Of a stretch of DNA of 64,000 bases, positions 24,719-38,400 are shown piece after piece. The notes under the pieces were generated by a model, which saw only the letters and a program-made list of their open reading frames with translations, had not been told where the DNA came from and ran no database searches. The stretch is from Sarcocystis neurona. Taxonomy: Eukaryota; Apicomplexa; Conoidasida; Eucoccidiorida; Sarcocystidae. Every line of letters begins with the position of its first letter. Positions within the stretch are counted from its first letter, which is position 1. The position numbers were made by a program, and so were the translations under genes. The stretch covers positions 1,129,324-1,193,323 of the forward strand of contig KL647310.1 in NCBI GenBank assembly GCA_000727475.1, read 5' to 3'.

Positions 24719-25106
24719 TTACGCTGTAGGTGCTCGCTCGCAGTCCCCTGTTTCGTCATTCCAGCGCATGCCTTCGGCGCACGTGGGCTCAAATTCGCTT
24801 TCTTCGATGTAGTACGGATCAGCGTGCGGTCGGCCATCGGCGCCCTTGCCGGTCCAGGACTGCCCCTCCTTCCGCTCTGGCTGCGTTTCCCACGGCTGGC
24901 GATGCCGCTCCCAGGGTACCGCACGCGGCGGCTTCTTTCCGGTCTCCTGCTGCAGGTGGCGCTCCGCATCCTCTTCGTCCTCCTCCTCGTCTTCTTCGAC
25001 GATCAACGAAGCCCGGGGAACCTTCGGAGGCGTCAGGGGCGCACCAGGGGAAGACCTACCAGCGCGAGTGACAGCAGCAGCCAAGCAGAGCACGAACACA
25101 AACGCG
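24719..25106 (-). CDS. Last exon of a small acidic, probably secreted protein
   Basis: The minus-strand frame begins with a hydrophobic stretch SCAFVFVLCLAAAVTRA that looks like a signal peptide and ends with TAA at 24719. No ATG is in frame: the frame starts with GTG and a TAG lies upstream. The start therefore lies in an unseen 5' exon; the acceptor tgtgcag just before TCGTGC fits. The mature part has a strongly acidic patch (EEDEEEDEEDAERH), several Pro/Trp/Arg stretches, and a C-terminal segment CAEGMRWNDETGDCERA with paired cysteines. That last spacing recalls small chitin-binding or EGF-like loops but is too short to assign. Family unknown; secretion is inferred from the leader only. 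Confidence 0.5.
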
Positions 25107-25542
25107 CACGACTGCACACGGTGCCTAGCCCTGCCCTACAAATCGACACGCACAGAGATGTACACTTCACCAGTTGAAGCGACGTTGCTCGGATCCACAC
25201 ACGCACACGTACGTGTCCCCACGTATATGTACATATATATATATATATAGACACACATGCACACATTCAGCCACGCCTGAGTTCTCGTGCCTTCACCTGC
25301 TGCACATACAGGAACAAACGCCTCTCTACATCCACACGTGCGTACACTCCTAAGTACGTGTCTATACTGGCCTGCGACGACACTCAGCCACGTCTATACG
25401 TCTAGATATCGCGAACTCCGCCTTCTCTTCTTCTCTCTCCCTCTGTTCGTTGACGTGCACACATGCAACCGCAGGTACACGTGCGACGCATACGGGAGTT
25501 TGCCAGTATGCCTCAGGGCAAAGCTGTTGCTCGACTACGTAG

Positions 25543-25630
25543 ACGATTCAGAAAGAGCTTACAAGAAACAATATTCTACACAAAGAAAGATATACGGAAA
25601 GATACGAAGCCCACACAGGAGTGGCTACAG

Positions 25631-25670
<40 letters not shown>
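25543..25670 (+). repeat. 128-base sequence repeated on the other side of the gap (left copy)
   Basis: The sequence starting acgattcagaaagagcttac and ending in (AT)12(GT)8 is identical to 26077-26204, including the lengths of both microsatellites. It lies 26 bases to the left of the run of N. Confidence 0.95.
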
Positions 25671-25696
25671 CGCCGACGCGGACGAACGAACCGGAC

Positions 25697-26076
25697 NNNN
25701 NNNNNNNNNNNNNNNNNNNNNNNNNNNNNNNNNNNNNNNNNNNNNNNNNNNNNNNNNNNNNNNNNNNNNNNNNNNNNNNNNNNNNNNNNNNNNNNNNNNN
25801 NNNNNNNNNNNNNNNNNNNNNNNNNNNNNNNNNNNNNNNNNNNNNNNNNNNNNNNNNNNNNNNNNNNNNNNNNNNNNNNNNNNNNNNNNNNNNNNNNNNN
25901 NNNNNNNNNNNNNNNNNNNNNNNNNNNNNNNNNNNNNNNNNNNNNNNNNNNNNNNNNNNNNNNNNNNNNNNNNNNNNNNNNNNNNNNNNNNNNNNNNNNN
26001 NNNNNNNNNNNNNNNNNNNNNNNNNNNNNNNNNNNNNNNNNNNNNNNNNNNNNNNNNNNNNNNNNNNNNNNNNNNN
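25697..26076. other. Assembly gap (380 N)
   Basis: A continuous run of N is seen directly. Both sides carry the same 128-base sequence, so the true size of the gap is uncertain and may be zero or negative. Confidence 0.99.
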
Positions 26077-26164
26077 ACGATTCAGAAAGAGCTTACAAGA
26101 AACAATATTCTACACAAAGAAAGATATACGGAAAGATACGAAGCCCACACAGGAGTGGCTACAG

Positions 26165-26204
<40 letters not shown>
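26077..26204 (+). repeat. 128-base sequence repeated on the other side of the gap (right copy)
   Basis: It begins at the first base after the run of N and matches 25543-25670 base for base through the AT and GT runs. After it the sequences diverge (cgccgacg on the left copy, gcccagcg here). Confidence 0.95.
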
Positions 26205-26205
<1 letters not shown>

Positions 26206-26509
26206 CCCAGCGGCAAAGACCCGGAGCAGGGAGGACAGCGATCCTTTTCTCCTCCACAGAAGCGAAGACGCACTTCGTGCATGCAGACTGCTGTTGTCCG
26301 GTGGACTGCCGTCGGTCTGCGACTGCGCTTGGCTGCTGCTCTGAGCACGTGCATCCCTCGCAACACACGCAGCAAGACGCACGTGCACACTGACACTCCT
26401 GTTGGGTTGCTGCATACGCGAGCTGCTGCCCCTTGCTTCTTCTGATTTCTTCTTCGTATAATTTCACCTTTGCCTCCCTCTCTTTCTTCGCCTCTGGCCC
26501 AGTATATAC

Positions 26510-26511
<2 letters not shown>

Positions 26512-26543
<32 letters not shown>
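26512..26543. repeat. AT microsatellite, 32 bases
   Basis: A perfect alternating AT run is read directly, within the spacer to the right of the gap. Confidence 0.95.
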
Positions 26544-26546
<3 letters not shown>

Positions 26547-27098
26547 TATCTACAGGTGTGTATCAGCGTCTATAGGCGTACACCGGCCACTCCACCGACT
26601 CATGCATATATGTCTACACGCACGTTATACACATACACGCATAGATAAATGACATCCAAAACCAGCCACAGCTAGATGAACCAGCACACAGATGCAGCCA
26701 GCCAGATCTAGATAGAGCCACATCAATACACAGGCACATATATACCGTCACACACAGAGGCAGGCAGATATAGATACAGTCACTTATAGAAACAATCACA
26801 TTTAGACGCAGTCCCCTACAGATACAGATACCCGCAGGCAAGTATATACCTGTAGAGAGAGAAAGAGAGAAAAAGAGAGGAAACGAGAGGTAGCCACGTA
26901 TACACTCAGAAACATACAGGTGTGTCTATAGACGTGCACGTATACACATACACATATATATCTATATGTTAAGTTCCTCTGGTTTTCCTTTCCAGATGTG
27001 CGTCTCGATCGGCTTTTACGGGGGGGGGTGTTTAAGCCAGTTGTGCTGCTGAAGAAGGGCTGATTCATATCACTCCCACACGTGGACGACAGGGCGAC

Positions 27099-29444
27099 TC
27101 ACTGTTGCTGCGGCGGCTGCTGGAAGGCGGCGGGGGCGACAGTAGATGCTTCCTGGCCGCGCGTTGGCTGTTGTTGGCGGGGGTCCTCACGTCGCGGCAC
27201 ACCTGCGTCCTGTGCGGAGAAATCCGCTGGTGATGCTTGCTGCTGTTGCTGGAGCCACGTAGGAAGCACGGCGCCTTCCATGCCATGCCAAGGGACGTTC
27301 TCCTGCAGCGCGCCCGGCGACAGGAAAGTGAACTCCACCTCTTCCACGTACTTCCTGGCGTCGCGGTTGCTGCCGGAGTTGCTGTTGCTGTTGCCTGCAG
27401 ACCACAGCTGAGGCGTCTGTACACCAGGTTCGGGGAAGGAGAAGAGGTAATCTGCTGCTGCACTTTTTGTTTTGAACTCCAGGCGAAATTTTGCCTTGTT
27501 CCCAAGACGCTCCACCTGCTCAGCGGGAAAAAGAAAGGACCACACCAGCCCGCCTTCGCCTTCTTCTTCTGCTTCGTCACCGACGTCGTCGTCCTTTGCT
27601 TTCTCTTTCCAGCCCTGCTGCAGCTGCTTCACCTTCTGCCCCTGGTGCTCGTCTGCTGCGACGTCTATATTTACAAACTGCGACGCGTGCAGCTTGAAGC
27701 CGCTCTCTCCCACCAAATACGCCGAGCGCTCCGCTGCTGCTACTGCTGCTTCCTGCTCCTTGGCAGCGCCTGCTGCTGGCGCTTTGCCTCTGCGAGTCGG
27801 CACACTAGGAGGCGTCGACAGACGCAGCAGGATCTGCGACGCATACGCCACAGGAAGAGCAACAGCAGCGACATCGACAGCGTAGCACCACGAACAGCAG
27901 TTCACGGTGCAGGTGAGCACCAGGGGGAGCTTCAACCGATGACACAACAAGCCTGACGCACAGCAGAGGCCATCGCAAAGTCGCGATAAAACAGCAGTCA
28001 CAGCAGCAGGGGCACTCACAAACGACATGGAACTCCGCAAGTAGTAGTCATACGAATGTATTCCTAGAATTAAGCACCACGGCGGCGTCCGCGTGGCAGC
28101 AGCCGAAAAAAGTGCTGTACCTTGAGCGTAACCTTGTAAGCATTTCACACGCCTGAAATAAATGTCCAGCAGCAGCAGCTAGCCTCTGACAGCGAGCAGG
28201 AGTGAGCTGGGTAGGCAGCAGCACCTGCCCATCCTTGGTTCTGCCCATCGGCAGAAGGGGATGCGATACTTTCAAGTGAGCATACCGTCTGACGGCAAAC
28301 TCCAAGAACTGCTGCTGTGACGAATCTGCCCTATCCTCTCAGTACTTTTCCGCGGAGCAGGAGCGCATACCGTCCGTCGCGCAAGCCGTATATGTACACA
28401 CGCAGGCATGTATCGAAGTGCGTGCGTACACGTGACCCTCGCTACATGTATATACACATGGCAATCCAGACACATGGACGGCTAATAAGTACAGGTCGAT
28501 GTCTTCCTCTCTCGGCGTGTATTGTTCTTTTGGCTCCTCTTTGACCTCACGGCATCTGCTCACCGCGTGTTTGGCATTCTTTGTACGTCCCTTTGGATGA
28601 GGAGCAAATGGCCCCCGCCCTGCTGCTGTGGTCGATTTTTCAAGGTGTGTCTGTCACGCAGTCTCTGTTACTGCGCGGGTGCCCGTTAGGCACGTCAAGC
28701 CCCTGCGTCCCTCGCTTCTCTCTACGCTTCGGACGCTCCGGCAAATCCCCTGACGCATCTGGGTCTCTCTGCGCTTGTGCAGGAGCTGCGACTAAGTGGC
28801 CGCTCCTACCGGCAGCAACCCCGTTGTTGTCGGAATGTCTGCGTCTTGCTCTCTGCGTATGCTGCGGTCAGCAGCTGCGATGCGTCTCATGTTCCCTGAG
28901 AACGCGTTGCCTTTTGACGAAGTTGCTGCTACCGCTGCTATGCTGATATACAACTGTCGCAGACGTGCTCCTCGCGTTTCTGCTGCCTGCTGTCCATCTG
29001 ATTCTGCATTCTCTGAGCGTCGGGTGTTGCACCGCCATCTGTGCGTGCGTGTCCCTTCTGCGTCTGCTCAGAATCTGCTAGGCAACTGCTGAAGTCTTGT
29101 CTAGTGCTCTGCCGGTGCTGCTGATGAGGATACTGCAGGAACGCATACACGCGTGGGTCCGTACGCGTGCACCTACCAGCAGGTCTTGGCCGTACTTAAC
29201 AGGCAGTGAGGGATCGGGATGGATGCCCAGCACGAGTCCCGGCGCAGGCAGCGCGGCGAAACCCACAGCGGTGCCGCTGCTGCTGCTGCCTATCCGCCGC
29301 TGTTGCTGAACAGCAGCGACGAGAGAATACACTTGGAAGCGGAACTCCATGGGATAGCACGCATGTCGCTGCGTGCCGTCTGCTGCTGCAGTCATAAAGT
29401 GGGGCGCGTAGTGGTCATCAGCAACCCGCAGCACGTAGTGTCCG
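27099..29444 (-). CDS. C-terminal exons of the large modular gene (29444-29177, 28311-28122, 27789-27099)
   Basis: Exon 29444-29177 (acceptor tgctgcag, donor gtaggt) holds a clear module copy, GHYVLRVADDHYAPHF followed by CYPMEFRFQVYSLVAA. Exon 28311-28122 (acceptor cacagcag, donor gtacag) reads FLEFAVRRYAHLKVSHPLLP and ends LFQACEMLTRLRS. Exon 27789-27099 (acceptor gactcgcag) reads FKLHASQFVNIDVAADEHQG, an acidic segment DDDVGDEAEEEGEGG, then WSFLFPAEQVERLGNKAKFR, and ends in a Gln/Pro-rich tail before TGA. Phases 2, 0, 0 and 2 fit at every junction, including with exon 30702-30614 upstream. No transmembrane tail is present, so the C-terminus is probably soluble. Confidence 0.8.
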
Positions 29445-32400
29445 CTGCAGCACATCAGCAGAGCAGGAACAGCAGCGTCCCCCCAGTGTCCGCAACAAGG
29501 AGTCCGACACAGCAACACCTAGAACACGGTGGCAGCAGCAGTTGCAGCAGCGCGTCGCAGCCGGCAGCACAGCTCAGCAGCAGAAGAACGGCCTCTCCAC
29601 CAGCGACAGCTCTCAACGCCATCACCACGGGTCTCTCTTCGCCAGCGAAGAAGCACGCAGATATTTTTAAGCAGCACAGGCGGAGGAAGATCAGCCGCAG
29701 CGCGACCGAAGGCAGCTGTGCTAAGGAGGACGCAGGGGCAGCAGCATTTGAAAGCGCTGAGCGGTCGGGTAGCTTGTTGCTATTTTGAAGACCTCTTGTA
29801 GTTTTGCGTTTTCGGCAGCAAAAAAAAAAAGCGCGCAGGGCGTTCACGAGGGCGCAGTAGCAGCACCGAGGGCGTGCAACGTGTCGGTAGGTCGCAGAGG
29901 CCAAGAAGGCGCAGAGGTTTAAAGGCGGGTAGCAAACCGTCACCTCTCCAGAAACAGGGAAAAGGCACAGGCGTTCACAGCTCGCAGAATACGAACGACG
30001 TACCGATCTACATGCGTAGCCGGATACGGGCACGCACACCTAAGGACCGGATTGCTACATAGTACATATATATATATATATATAGACATGTATATGTCCT
30101 TCCGGTTTAAATAGATTTGTGTGGGCTTGTATGTCGACGCACACATATATATGTGCACGTGTCCGTGTACATACGCAGGAGGAAGCTGAACGCGCAAACA
30201 CGTGAACAGACCTTCGCAATCGTAATCCCTCGCGAACAGACCTTCTCACTCGTACTCCCTCGCGCAGTAAAAAAAAACTTCCGCGTGTCCGCACGTAGAA
30301 GGACACCTATTCGGTATATTAACTTGCCCCTAGGAGCAGCAATAGATATGTAGGCTTGCGCCTCCACCCACCGACATAGACACACACGCTCGCATAACTA
30401 CACATGTATATATGCACCCGATCATGTACACACCTGTGCGGCATGTCCTCGCTCGCCTCGTGCGCATACGCTTGAGCCGCGACAGCGACCTCAGCGCCGC
30501 AGCAAGTCCTCTCGAAAAAAGCAGCAGAACACACCTAGCTTTGCAACACAAAAGAAGTCGCAGAGAAGGCGAGGATCTGGGTAGCGTACTTATGAAGCAG
30601 TGAGGTGACCTACGGCATGAGCTGTGTGGCGATCCACTGCCGCACATTGAGAGGGTCGCGGCCCCGCCCAACGAAGTCCAGCTCTCCTCCGGCGATGGTT
30701 TCCTGCGTGCACGCGGGTAGTGCCATATGTTTCTATGTACACATATATATGCAGGCGGGGCACGTCCGCAGCTCCCTCTCTTGAAGAGCTGTGTACGTGT
30801 AGCCACGTGACTGCAGTGTGCGCAGGCTTGCTCGCGGGCAGTCGAGACCACTAACGATACATACGGATGTGCACATACATACATATATACATTTGTATAC
30901 ACGTACACACAAATATATACGTGTATACATACACGTGCATACATCTATTTGAGTACATATACTCGTCGGTCTACCGGTAAATATATACACGTAGACTTAC
31001 AGACGTGTGCTGGAGCATACACATAAATATATGTATTTGTACGCATATGTAGGATAGGAGTTCAGAGACAAATACGGAGACAAGGGCTGTGTTAGCAGGA
31101 AGGCCAGCAGTGTCGGAGGGACAGTGGAGTGTATAGTTCAGGGGAGGAAGCTGCTGCAGCGGTTCCTCTGCTGTTTTGCAGGCGACCGTCGCGCGTCTCT
31201 GACTTCGATGTTGTCTGCAGCCCCCGGCGACATCGTCCTGGGTGCAGCCGGTGGTGGGTGGCACCAATGCGGCTGGAGTTCGCGCCGACACGGGACGGCC
31301 GCATCGGGACGGCCGCACCGGGACGGCCGCACGCCTGTGCTGCGGCCACCCCGGTGCAGCGCGGTCGCTGGCGCGCTGGTGTTTGTGACGGTCAGGCCGA
31401 GGAAATGCTGGGCATCTTCTGTGTTGCTGCTTCTGTGTGCGCTGCTGTTGTGCGGTGGCTGCTGACGCTGGGGTTGCTGCTGCTGGAGCAGCTGCGCAGA
31501 TTCGTACCGCTTCGGAGAAGGCCGGAAGAGGCACCCCGTGTTTGTGCGCCGCCGCCGGGTGGCTGCTGTTGTCCAGCAGATCCACCTCGATGTGTGAAGC
31601 GAAGAAGTTGTAGCGCACTTCTGCCACAACAAAGGACTCCTGTGGAACAGCCACAGCAGCAACACACTCAGCCTACAGCCGCCTGCGGGCAGCAGACCGC
31701 ACCTAACACCGGGTCTTCCCGCTGCTTCGACCTCTATCACACACACGAGTGTGTGTAGAAGTGGTCCGTGCGCACAAGTAGACCGCGTAAAAAGAACACC
31801 TGTCGTACAGCTTCATTATGAAGAGTCGGCCTGGAAGCCCATGCTAAAGTGTACCACCCTGCAGACCTACGTATTCTCCCACGGGCTACGTCGCTACGCT
31901 GGTGCGTATTGCTTCATCTGTACCTGTGCATGCCTACGCACATATGCACACACGTTCACGCATTGTGACCGTTTCATTCAGCCATTCCCCAACGTACGCC
32001 TCTCTCGATACACATATGTTTGTGTGTGTAAATATATATATATATATATATTTACACACACAAACATACATAGATGCATGTATGTATACAAACGACGTGC
32101 GTACACGCACACACACACAGATACACACATGTGTCCGTACACACACGACGTACGCACATGCACACAAGCATACATAGATACATACCTCCGTACATACATA
32201 CATACGTACATACACATATACGTACAAACGTAGATACACCCACAGATATATACATATTTTCACACAAACGAGTAAAAAGGAGGCACGCGTGGGACGACGA
32301 GCCTCCGCAGCAGCACTGCAGGAAGGAGGAAAGTGGAGCAGGAGGCCGCGTGTATGCGAGATGCGTCGACTTGCACGTCGCCGCTGCGGCGGAGGGGGCT

Positions 32401-35400
32401 GCCGCTGCGCGTGACACGCCTGTTTCCTGGGTAAAGGCGTTTCTATATACACCTTCACACAGGCATGTGTAATATACCTATGTGCTCGCGGAATAGAAAG
32501 GTAGAAGCTCTTGCGTGCGCCCCACGTGGTGGTTACTTCGTCGACGAGTCACGCGCGCGCAGACTCGAACGCTACAGAAGCCCCCCCCAGCCCTCCGTTG
32601 AGATGGTCAAATGTGTCTGTGCGTGTGTGCGAACTGCCCGCGCAGAAGCCTGGGTCAGCTGTCCACAAGCGATTCCTCCGCAGGCGTCCCCCACGACGCA
32701 CAGTTACTTGTTTCTGAAAGGCTAGAGACACTTGCGGACAAGATGCTGCTGGCACGCAGCCGTACACCATCAATACGCGAGGGGGGAGATGCAGCGTTCA
32801 ATCCCGTTTCATTCTCACTACGTCCACGGGAAGGCGAGAGGTTGCCATTATATATATATTTGTGTGCGTGTATACACGGGGTACACACGGATATGTTTAA
32901 GAGAAAGTATGTATATACATATGAATGCTGACCGGGCACGCGTATCAAAGGAACGTGGGAGGTTACAATTTATACACGTACGTGCACCTATCTATCTATC
33001 TATGTGTATGTATATATTTCTGTGCGCGTACACACCGGGCACATGTGGATGTATTAAGAAGAATATGTAAATATATGTATATGGGTGCTGACCACGTGCA
33101 TGCGTATCACAGACGCATACCGTAGCTCGTTGCACATATGAAGTGAGCCCAGCTGAAGAGCATTCGTATCACTAGGCGAGGGCACTTGAAACTTGGGCTC
33201 CCCCCAGCTGTCGAATCCACGTGAATCTACGCAAAACGAGGAATTTATTCACCGGCGGGCCAGAGAAAGGTGCTTGCTACTGACACGTACACCCTGGCAC
33301 GGTGTGCGGCTGCTGCTTCTGCTGTTTTTGCTGCTGTTGACATTGCTCTCTCATTGTCGCTTCTGCTGCTCCTGTGCTGGTGTGCCTGTCTCCTGTACAC
33401 TTGAGACGACCCAAGGCTTGCCGACGACACCACCGGCAGCGCAGCAGCAGCAGCAGAATGTGAGCGGCACCCTCAGAAGTCCAGGGGGCAGGGAGACAGC
33501 CCCGGCGCAACAGGATCGTGAGAAGTAGCAGCAGCAGGACGCAGAAGGCAGCAATGGAGGAGGAGTCGCCGATGTGGTCGAGGAGAAGACCGCAGCGCCA
33601 GCAGCAGCAGCGGACAGCAGCACAGAAGTCGCGCCCCAGCATTGGCTGGCGGAAGCAGAAGAAGCAAGACGTGCAGCAGCAGCAACGGTGGGCACGTGCA
33701 CAGAAGGTGCGCTGCTGCTACGACTGCGGCAGCGCATCGGTGGAGCAGCAATGGCAGCAGCTGGACGCTGGGGAAGCAACGTACCTCAGTAAGCGCGAAA
33801 GGAATTTCTGTGAGGAAGCCCTCTGCCGCCTCAGTAACAAGCGAGAAGGGAGACCAGACGTGCTGCTGGAGGCCGGTCTCGTGGGAGGCGCTTTGCCGTG
33901 CTGCTGCTGCAACGGCTGCCCGGGGAAAGAAATCTTCTGGGAGCTGCGGCTGTGGCATACCCGCGCCGCTGCAGGCGGACATCTGCAGCAAGAGTCGTTA
34001 GGCAACCGCAGCATACACACCCAAACACACCTAGAACCGCATCAGCAGTGTACACACCAGGACCGGCAGTACGCATAGCCGCAGCAGTGACAACAGCAGC
34101 AGCAGTCGACACGTCTATATATGTGTATGTGGTAGCAAAGGGATGCAGCAACAAAGCGCAGCAAAGCAGACGTCGCGCGCACATAGCAGCAGCACATCGC
34201 CCCGGTGGCACACAACAGCAGCAGCATGCACCGGAGGCGCGACGGCATCAACAGGCGATCACAGCCGCAGTTCTGACAACAGCAAGTTGCGTCCCAGCAA
34301 GGCGTCGCCACCAACAACAATCACATCAGCTCGAACCACCCACGCCCGACAGCAGCAGGAAAGAGGGAACGTCCAATTGCAGCGGCGTGAAGGACCCCCT
34401 GCGGCGCGCGTGGCGACGGCGCAGCACCAAGCGGCGTCGCAATAGGTACGTGAGCGACTGACAACATCGGCAGTGCACTGGCCGGCTAGACAAAGACGGA
34501 AGAAGCAGCTTCAACAAAAGAACCGTTCACCGGTGCAGTGGCAGCAGCGCGAGATTGAGAGGCGACCATCTGCTGAGGACGCAGCAACTGCGCGCGAGCA
34601 GCAGCAACAGGTGGTGGTGGTCGACCAGCAGCCGTGCCACTAGCAAAGGCAGCCTTTTAGATGGGGTCGAAGCAAGACGTCTTGTAGCGTCTACGTGCAC
34701 ACCGTCGCACAGATAAGGAAAATATTAAGGAAAACCCACGTAGATTACGTCGTGCACCAGGCAGGTCCACCACTGCAGGGGAAAAGAGGTACCTCCACAT
34801 AAATATACGTACACGTGTGTCCAGATGAACACGCACATATTCGTAAGTGACACTTGAATACGTGGTAGAGACGCATAAGAAAAGTGACGAGCGTACGCGT
34901 TGTTTATCGGCCAGAGGCATCGTCTGGACGACGAGATCGAAGACGAGGCATGCAGACGGCAACACCAGTCCCGACTGCTCCACGCGGAAGTCCAAGTGAA
35001 ACACCGAAGAATTCTCTCCTGCAACAGAGGCGTCGCCACACCAGTGCCTTTTTTCAACAGCGTTCTGACGAGACACACGTATTGTGGCAGCCTTTTCCAC
35101 CAGCACCCACCCGTCCGCAGACTCAGCAGAAGGAGCAGAGCAAAATCAGCAGCAGCACCGCCAGCACCAGCATCGCGCGAACCTGCGGCGGAGGACGCAG
35201 GCGCTGCGGAGCAGGCCGACTCGTAGCGCCAGAACACGCAGCATCACCGTTTTTCACGCAGGCACAACCGTCTGCAAGCAGCTGCAGCAATCGTGAACCC
35301 CCACACCAGCAGCTTGGGGCATGAAGAAACAACAGCAAAAAGCACAAGCGGAGCAGCAGCGCGACAGCGAATACCTCCGTATCTCCTGCGGCTGCCGTCC

Positions 35401-38400
35401 AGTTCGAAAACGCGCTCGTAGCCTCCATCCGCCACTGCCCACTCCATCGCTGGCGTCAGCGGCAGCGAGTGCCCGTCCTTGACCTGCGGCAGGAACAACG
35501 ACAGCAGCGACCGCAGCGCGAGACGTAGAAGCCCTCGCGAGTGGTGTTCACGTGCACCAAGTGTAGGAGCGACAAGTGTTTCGTAGTCCTCCACAGGCGC
35601 GCAGACAGACTTCAACATGTGGATGTCCCAATTCGCGGTGCCACTGGCTTTTCTCATATAGACAGCGAAGTCGGCGAGTCTGCAGGCGTGGACTCAGGAC
35701 TCCTTATCTGCATGCGGAAAAGGAGGAGCGGCCACGCCTGTGAGAGCCGAGACATCGGTCCTGCACGCTACAGAAAGCGCGTGCAGTTGCTGAGCTTCGC
35801 ACGCCGCGACTCCACACATGGCCGTACACATTCCACCGAAGCTGCAGCAGCGGCAGCAGCGGGAAAACGAAAATCAGTGGCCTCCGCAGCAACAGTAGCG
35901 TGTCAGCTGAACATCCAGGAACCGAAGCTGCAGCTAGAGCAGCCCACTGTCTGGGTGTACCAGAACAGCAGCAGCGGCAGCGCCACCGCACCGCGTGTCC
36001 GGCGGGGATAACGAAGAGAGGCCGGTGCAGCAATAGCAGCAGCGTCCTGTCAGAGGTGGAAATGCAGAGCAGCACCTGCAAGAGTGTCCTCACCTGCAGC
36101 AGCAGGAGGCGACTGCGGTCCTCCGCAAATATGCCGACTTTCAGTACCACGTTCTTTCCTGCACAACAGCGCACGCAAACAAGTTACACCCACAGCTAGT
36201 TCGCCCGAGCTTCTCCGGAGGAACGTTACCAAGACGTCGCAGTTGAAGGCTCTTCTTCCTCTGCAAAGGAGAAGAAGTGTAAACAATTCTTCGTTCCCGA
36301 CACACACGCCTCTACCACCCCGTCTTCTACAGCCTCAGCAGCCTCTCCCTCTATGTATGCCGGCCGCGTAAAAGGCCCCTGAGTGACAGTGAGTTGAAGG
36401 GGCTGCCGTATGGGCTGCCACTCACTACGGCGTGCAGCCGCACAGCTCCAGGAACACCGTTCCTCGCAGAGTTTGACCCAACAGTATCACAGCTCTACGT
36501 TTACAGCAATAAGCTGCCTGTCTTCCGTTGTATCAGTGGGTGAAGCGAGGGGGACAGGATGCTGGACCGCGCGGTCGTCGACGCTCGAAAACAAGCGGAG
36601 CCTACGACCTACGACGTGGAACTCCCCACAGGGGAGCACGTCTGCATACGTGTCTGCAGAGACTTCCGCCCGTAGGGCGCACACAGACAAGGTGTGCGTG
36701 CAGGCGCGTGGGCCGCACAATGGCGAAAAAAAGGCAGAAGAAGCGGATCGAGTGGCCACCCGTGTCTCCCCGCGCCGGGTTCTCCTCGCGTCGAATCGCT
36801 CTTCTTCCAGAAAAGACGCGATAAGACTGGCGGGGGCTGTGGGCAGTGACACGCAGCGTTCTTTTACGCGGGCACACGGAAGTACAGATAAACTGGCTTG
36901 TCTCTTTTTCTCTATATACGCTACAACACCGCACATGGTCGACTTCCTCACGTATCTGTGTCTGCGTTCGATTCTACAGACGGCGACACCAGGTCCTGCT
37001 GGGTTCCCTTGCCAAATGTCGGCGGCAGGCCGCGCTATATGCGCCGCGCTCGCCCCTCCCACAGACAGCAGGCACCGCCCACAGGCAGCTCCAGACAGAG
37101 CAGCAGTAGCAGCTACGACACTTTACAGGCTGACAGCCACGTATATGGCTCACGGTCGGCAGCCCCGACACATCCATAGACTCGAAGTGACAGCAGCAGA
37201 CGAAGAAATCCTACGCAGTAGGTGACGGAAGCAACTAGAAACACACTGCGACTCCCGACCAGGTTCCCCGAAGCAGCAGCCGGTCTCCCGTTTCGTGTAG
37301 CTCCCTCCCTGCTGGCGAGACACGGACTTGCTGCAGCATTTGCTGCGAGCACGCCAGACACGTGTGGCCCTTCTCTGCGTGGGCACGGTGCAGCAGACCG
37401 TCGGCTTTTCCTAAAACCGTCGTCTTTTGCAGCAGCACAGGCGGAGGCACATGCGAGACGTTCCCTTTGTCTAGAGAAGACAGCAGCACGTACACCACTT
37501 GCTGGGGGCTGGGCACACCCCACACAGGTGTGTGGCAGCGCCTGCTTAGGTCGGCTTTCTTCTACAAGGCAGCTGTTCACCGCGGCAATTCTCGACGTCT
37601 CTCTGCTGCACGACTGCCCCCCTCCCGCACCAACAACAGCGACTGAACGACCGAGTCGACCGAGATGTGCGCAGCTTCACAGGCGGTGTTCCAGCGGATT
37701 CTCCGCACAAGCGGTGGTCCACCTGTAAGTGGGACGTGAAGAAAGGAACGTGTAAAAGGGAGGTAGCCATTTGCTGCCATTGCCTAGACGAACAGCAGAA
37801 CGCTGTCTTGGTGAACGTCGGGCACACGCGCGCGCGTAGGTATCTCTGTACGTATGCGCAGAAACCGCTCATCGCGAAGAACTGGCCGCCAGGTCAAATG
37901 TTCTCTCTGCCCCTCACGAATCCTGTCTACACGTGTACACAGATATATACTTCTCCCCCACCCCACACAAAGAGACGGATTCCTGTGCCGTATATCGCCT
38001 GCGCGTATCCACGCTGCGGCTGTTGCAGGCAGCCGCTCTGAGGAGGGGAGGCAATAGCGTCAGAAACGCTCTATATGGCTTTACAGGGCAGGCTGCTGTG
38101 AGGCATTTCAACCAGTAGGCGGCTCTCTATGTTTCTACAGAGAAGAAAGACTTACACGTGCAAGTTTATGGGAGTACACACATGTATACACGTAGGTCCA
38201 TACGCCTGTCCCTATATATATATATACATACATGCATGAGTGTACGCGTGTGGACACGCATGCACGCGTGCACATATACATATATGGATATACATGTATA
38301 TATATATATATGTGTAAGATCCTCCTCTGTGCGCGGACGTGTGTACAGATGTATATTTTGGGGAAGGGGGGAAGTTCACCTCGGGTGTCGAGCGCCACAC

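Larger units (their letters stand above)
25107..27098. other. Intergenic DNA with microsatellites and an assembly gap
   Basis: This stretch holds TA, AT and GT microsatellites, a 380-base run of N (25697-26076) and AT-rich simple sequence. Open frames here pass through the gap or through TATA repeats and are not genes. It separates the 24.7 kb exon from the 3' end of the large minus-strand gene at 27,099. Confidence 0.6.

Noticed and set aside
25287..26393. Open frames running through the N gap
   Set aside because: Most of the reading is unknown bases and AT/GT microsatellite; no gene can be supported.
31751..32250. Plus- and minus-strand frames of Tyr/Ile/His/Thr repeats
   Set aside because: They are translations of TA/CA microsatellites and of the palindrome, not genes.
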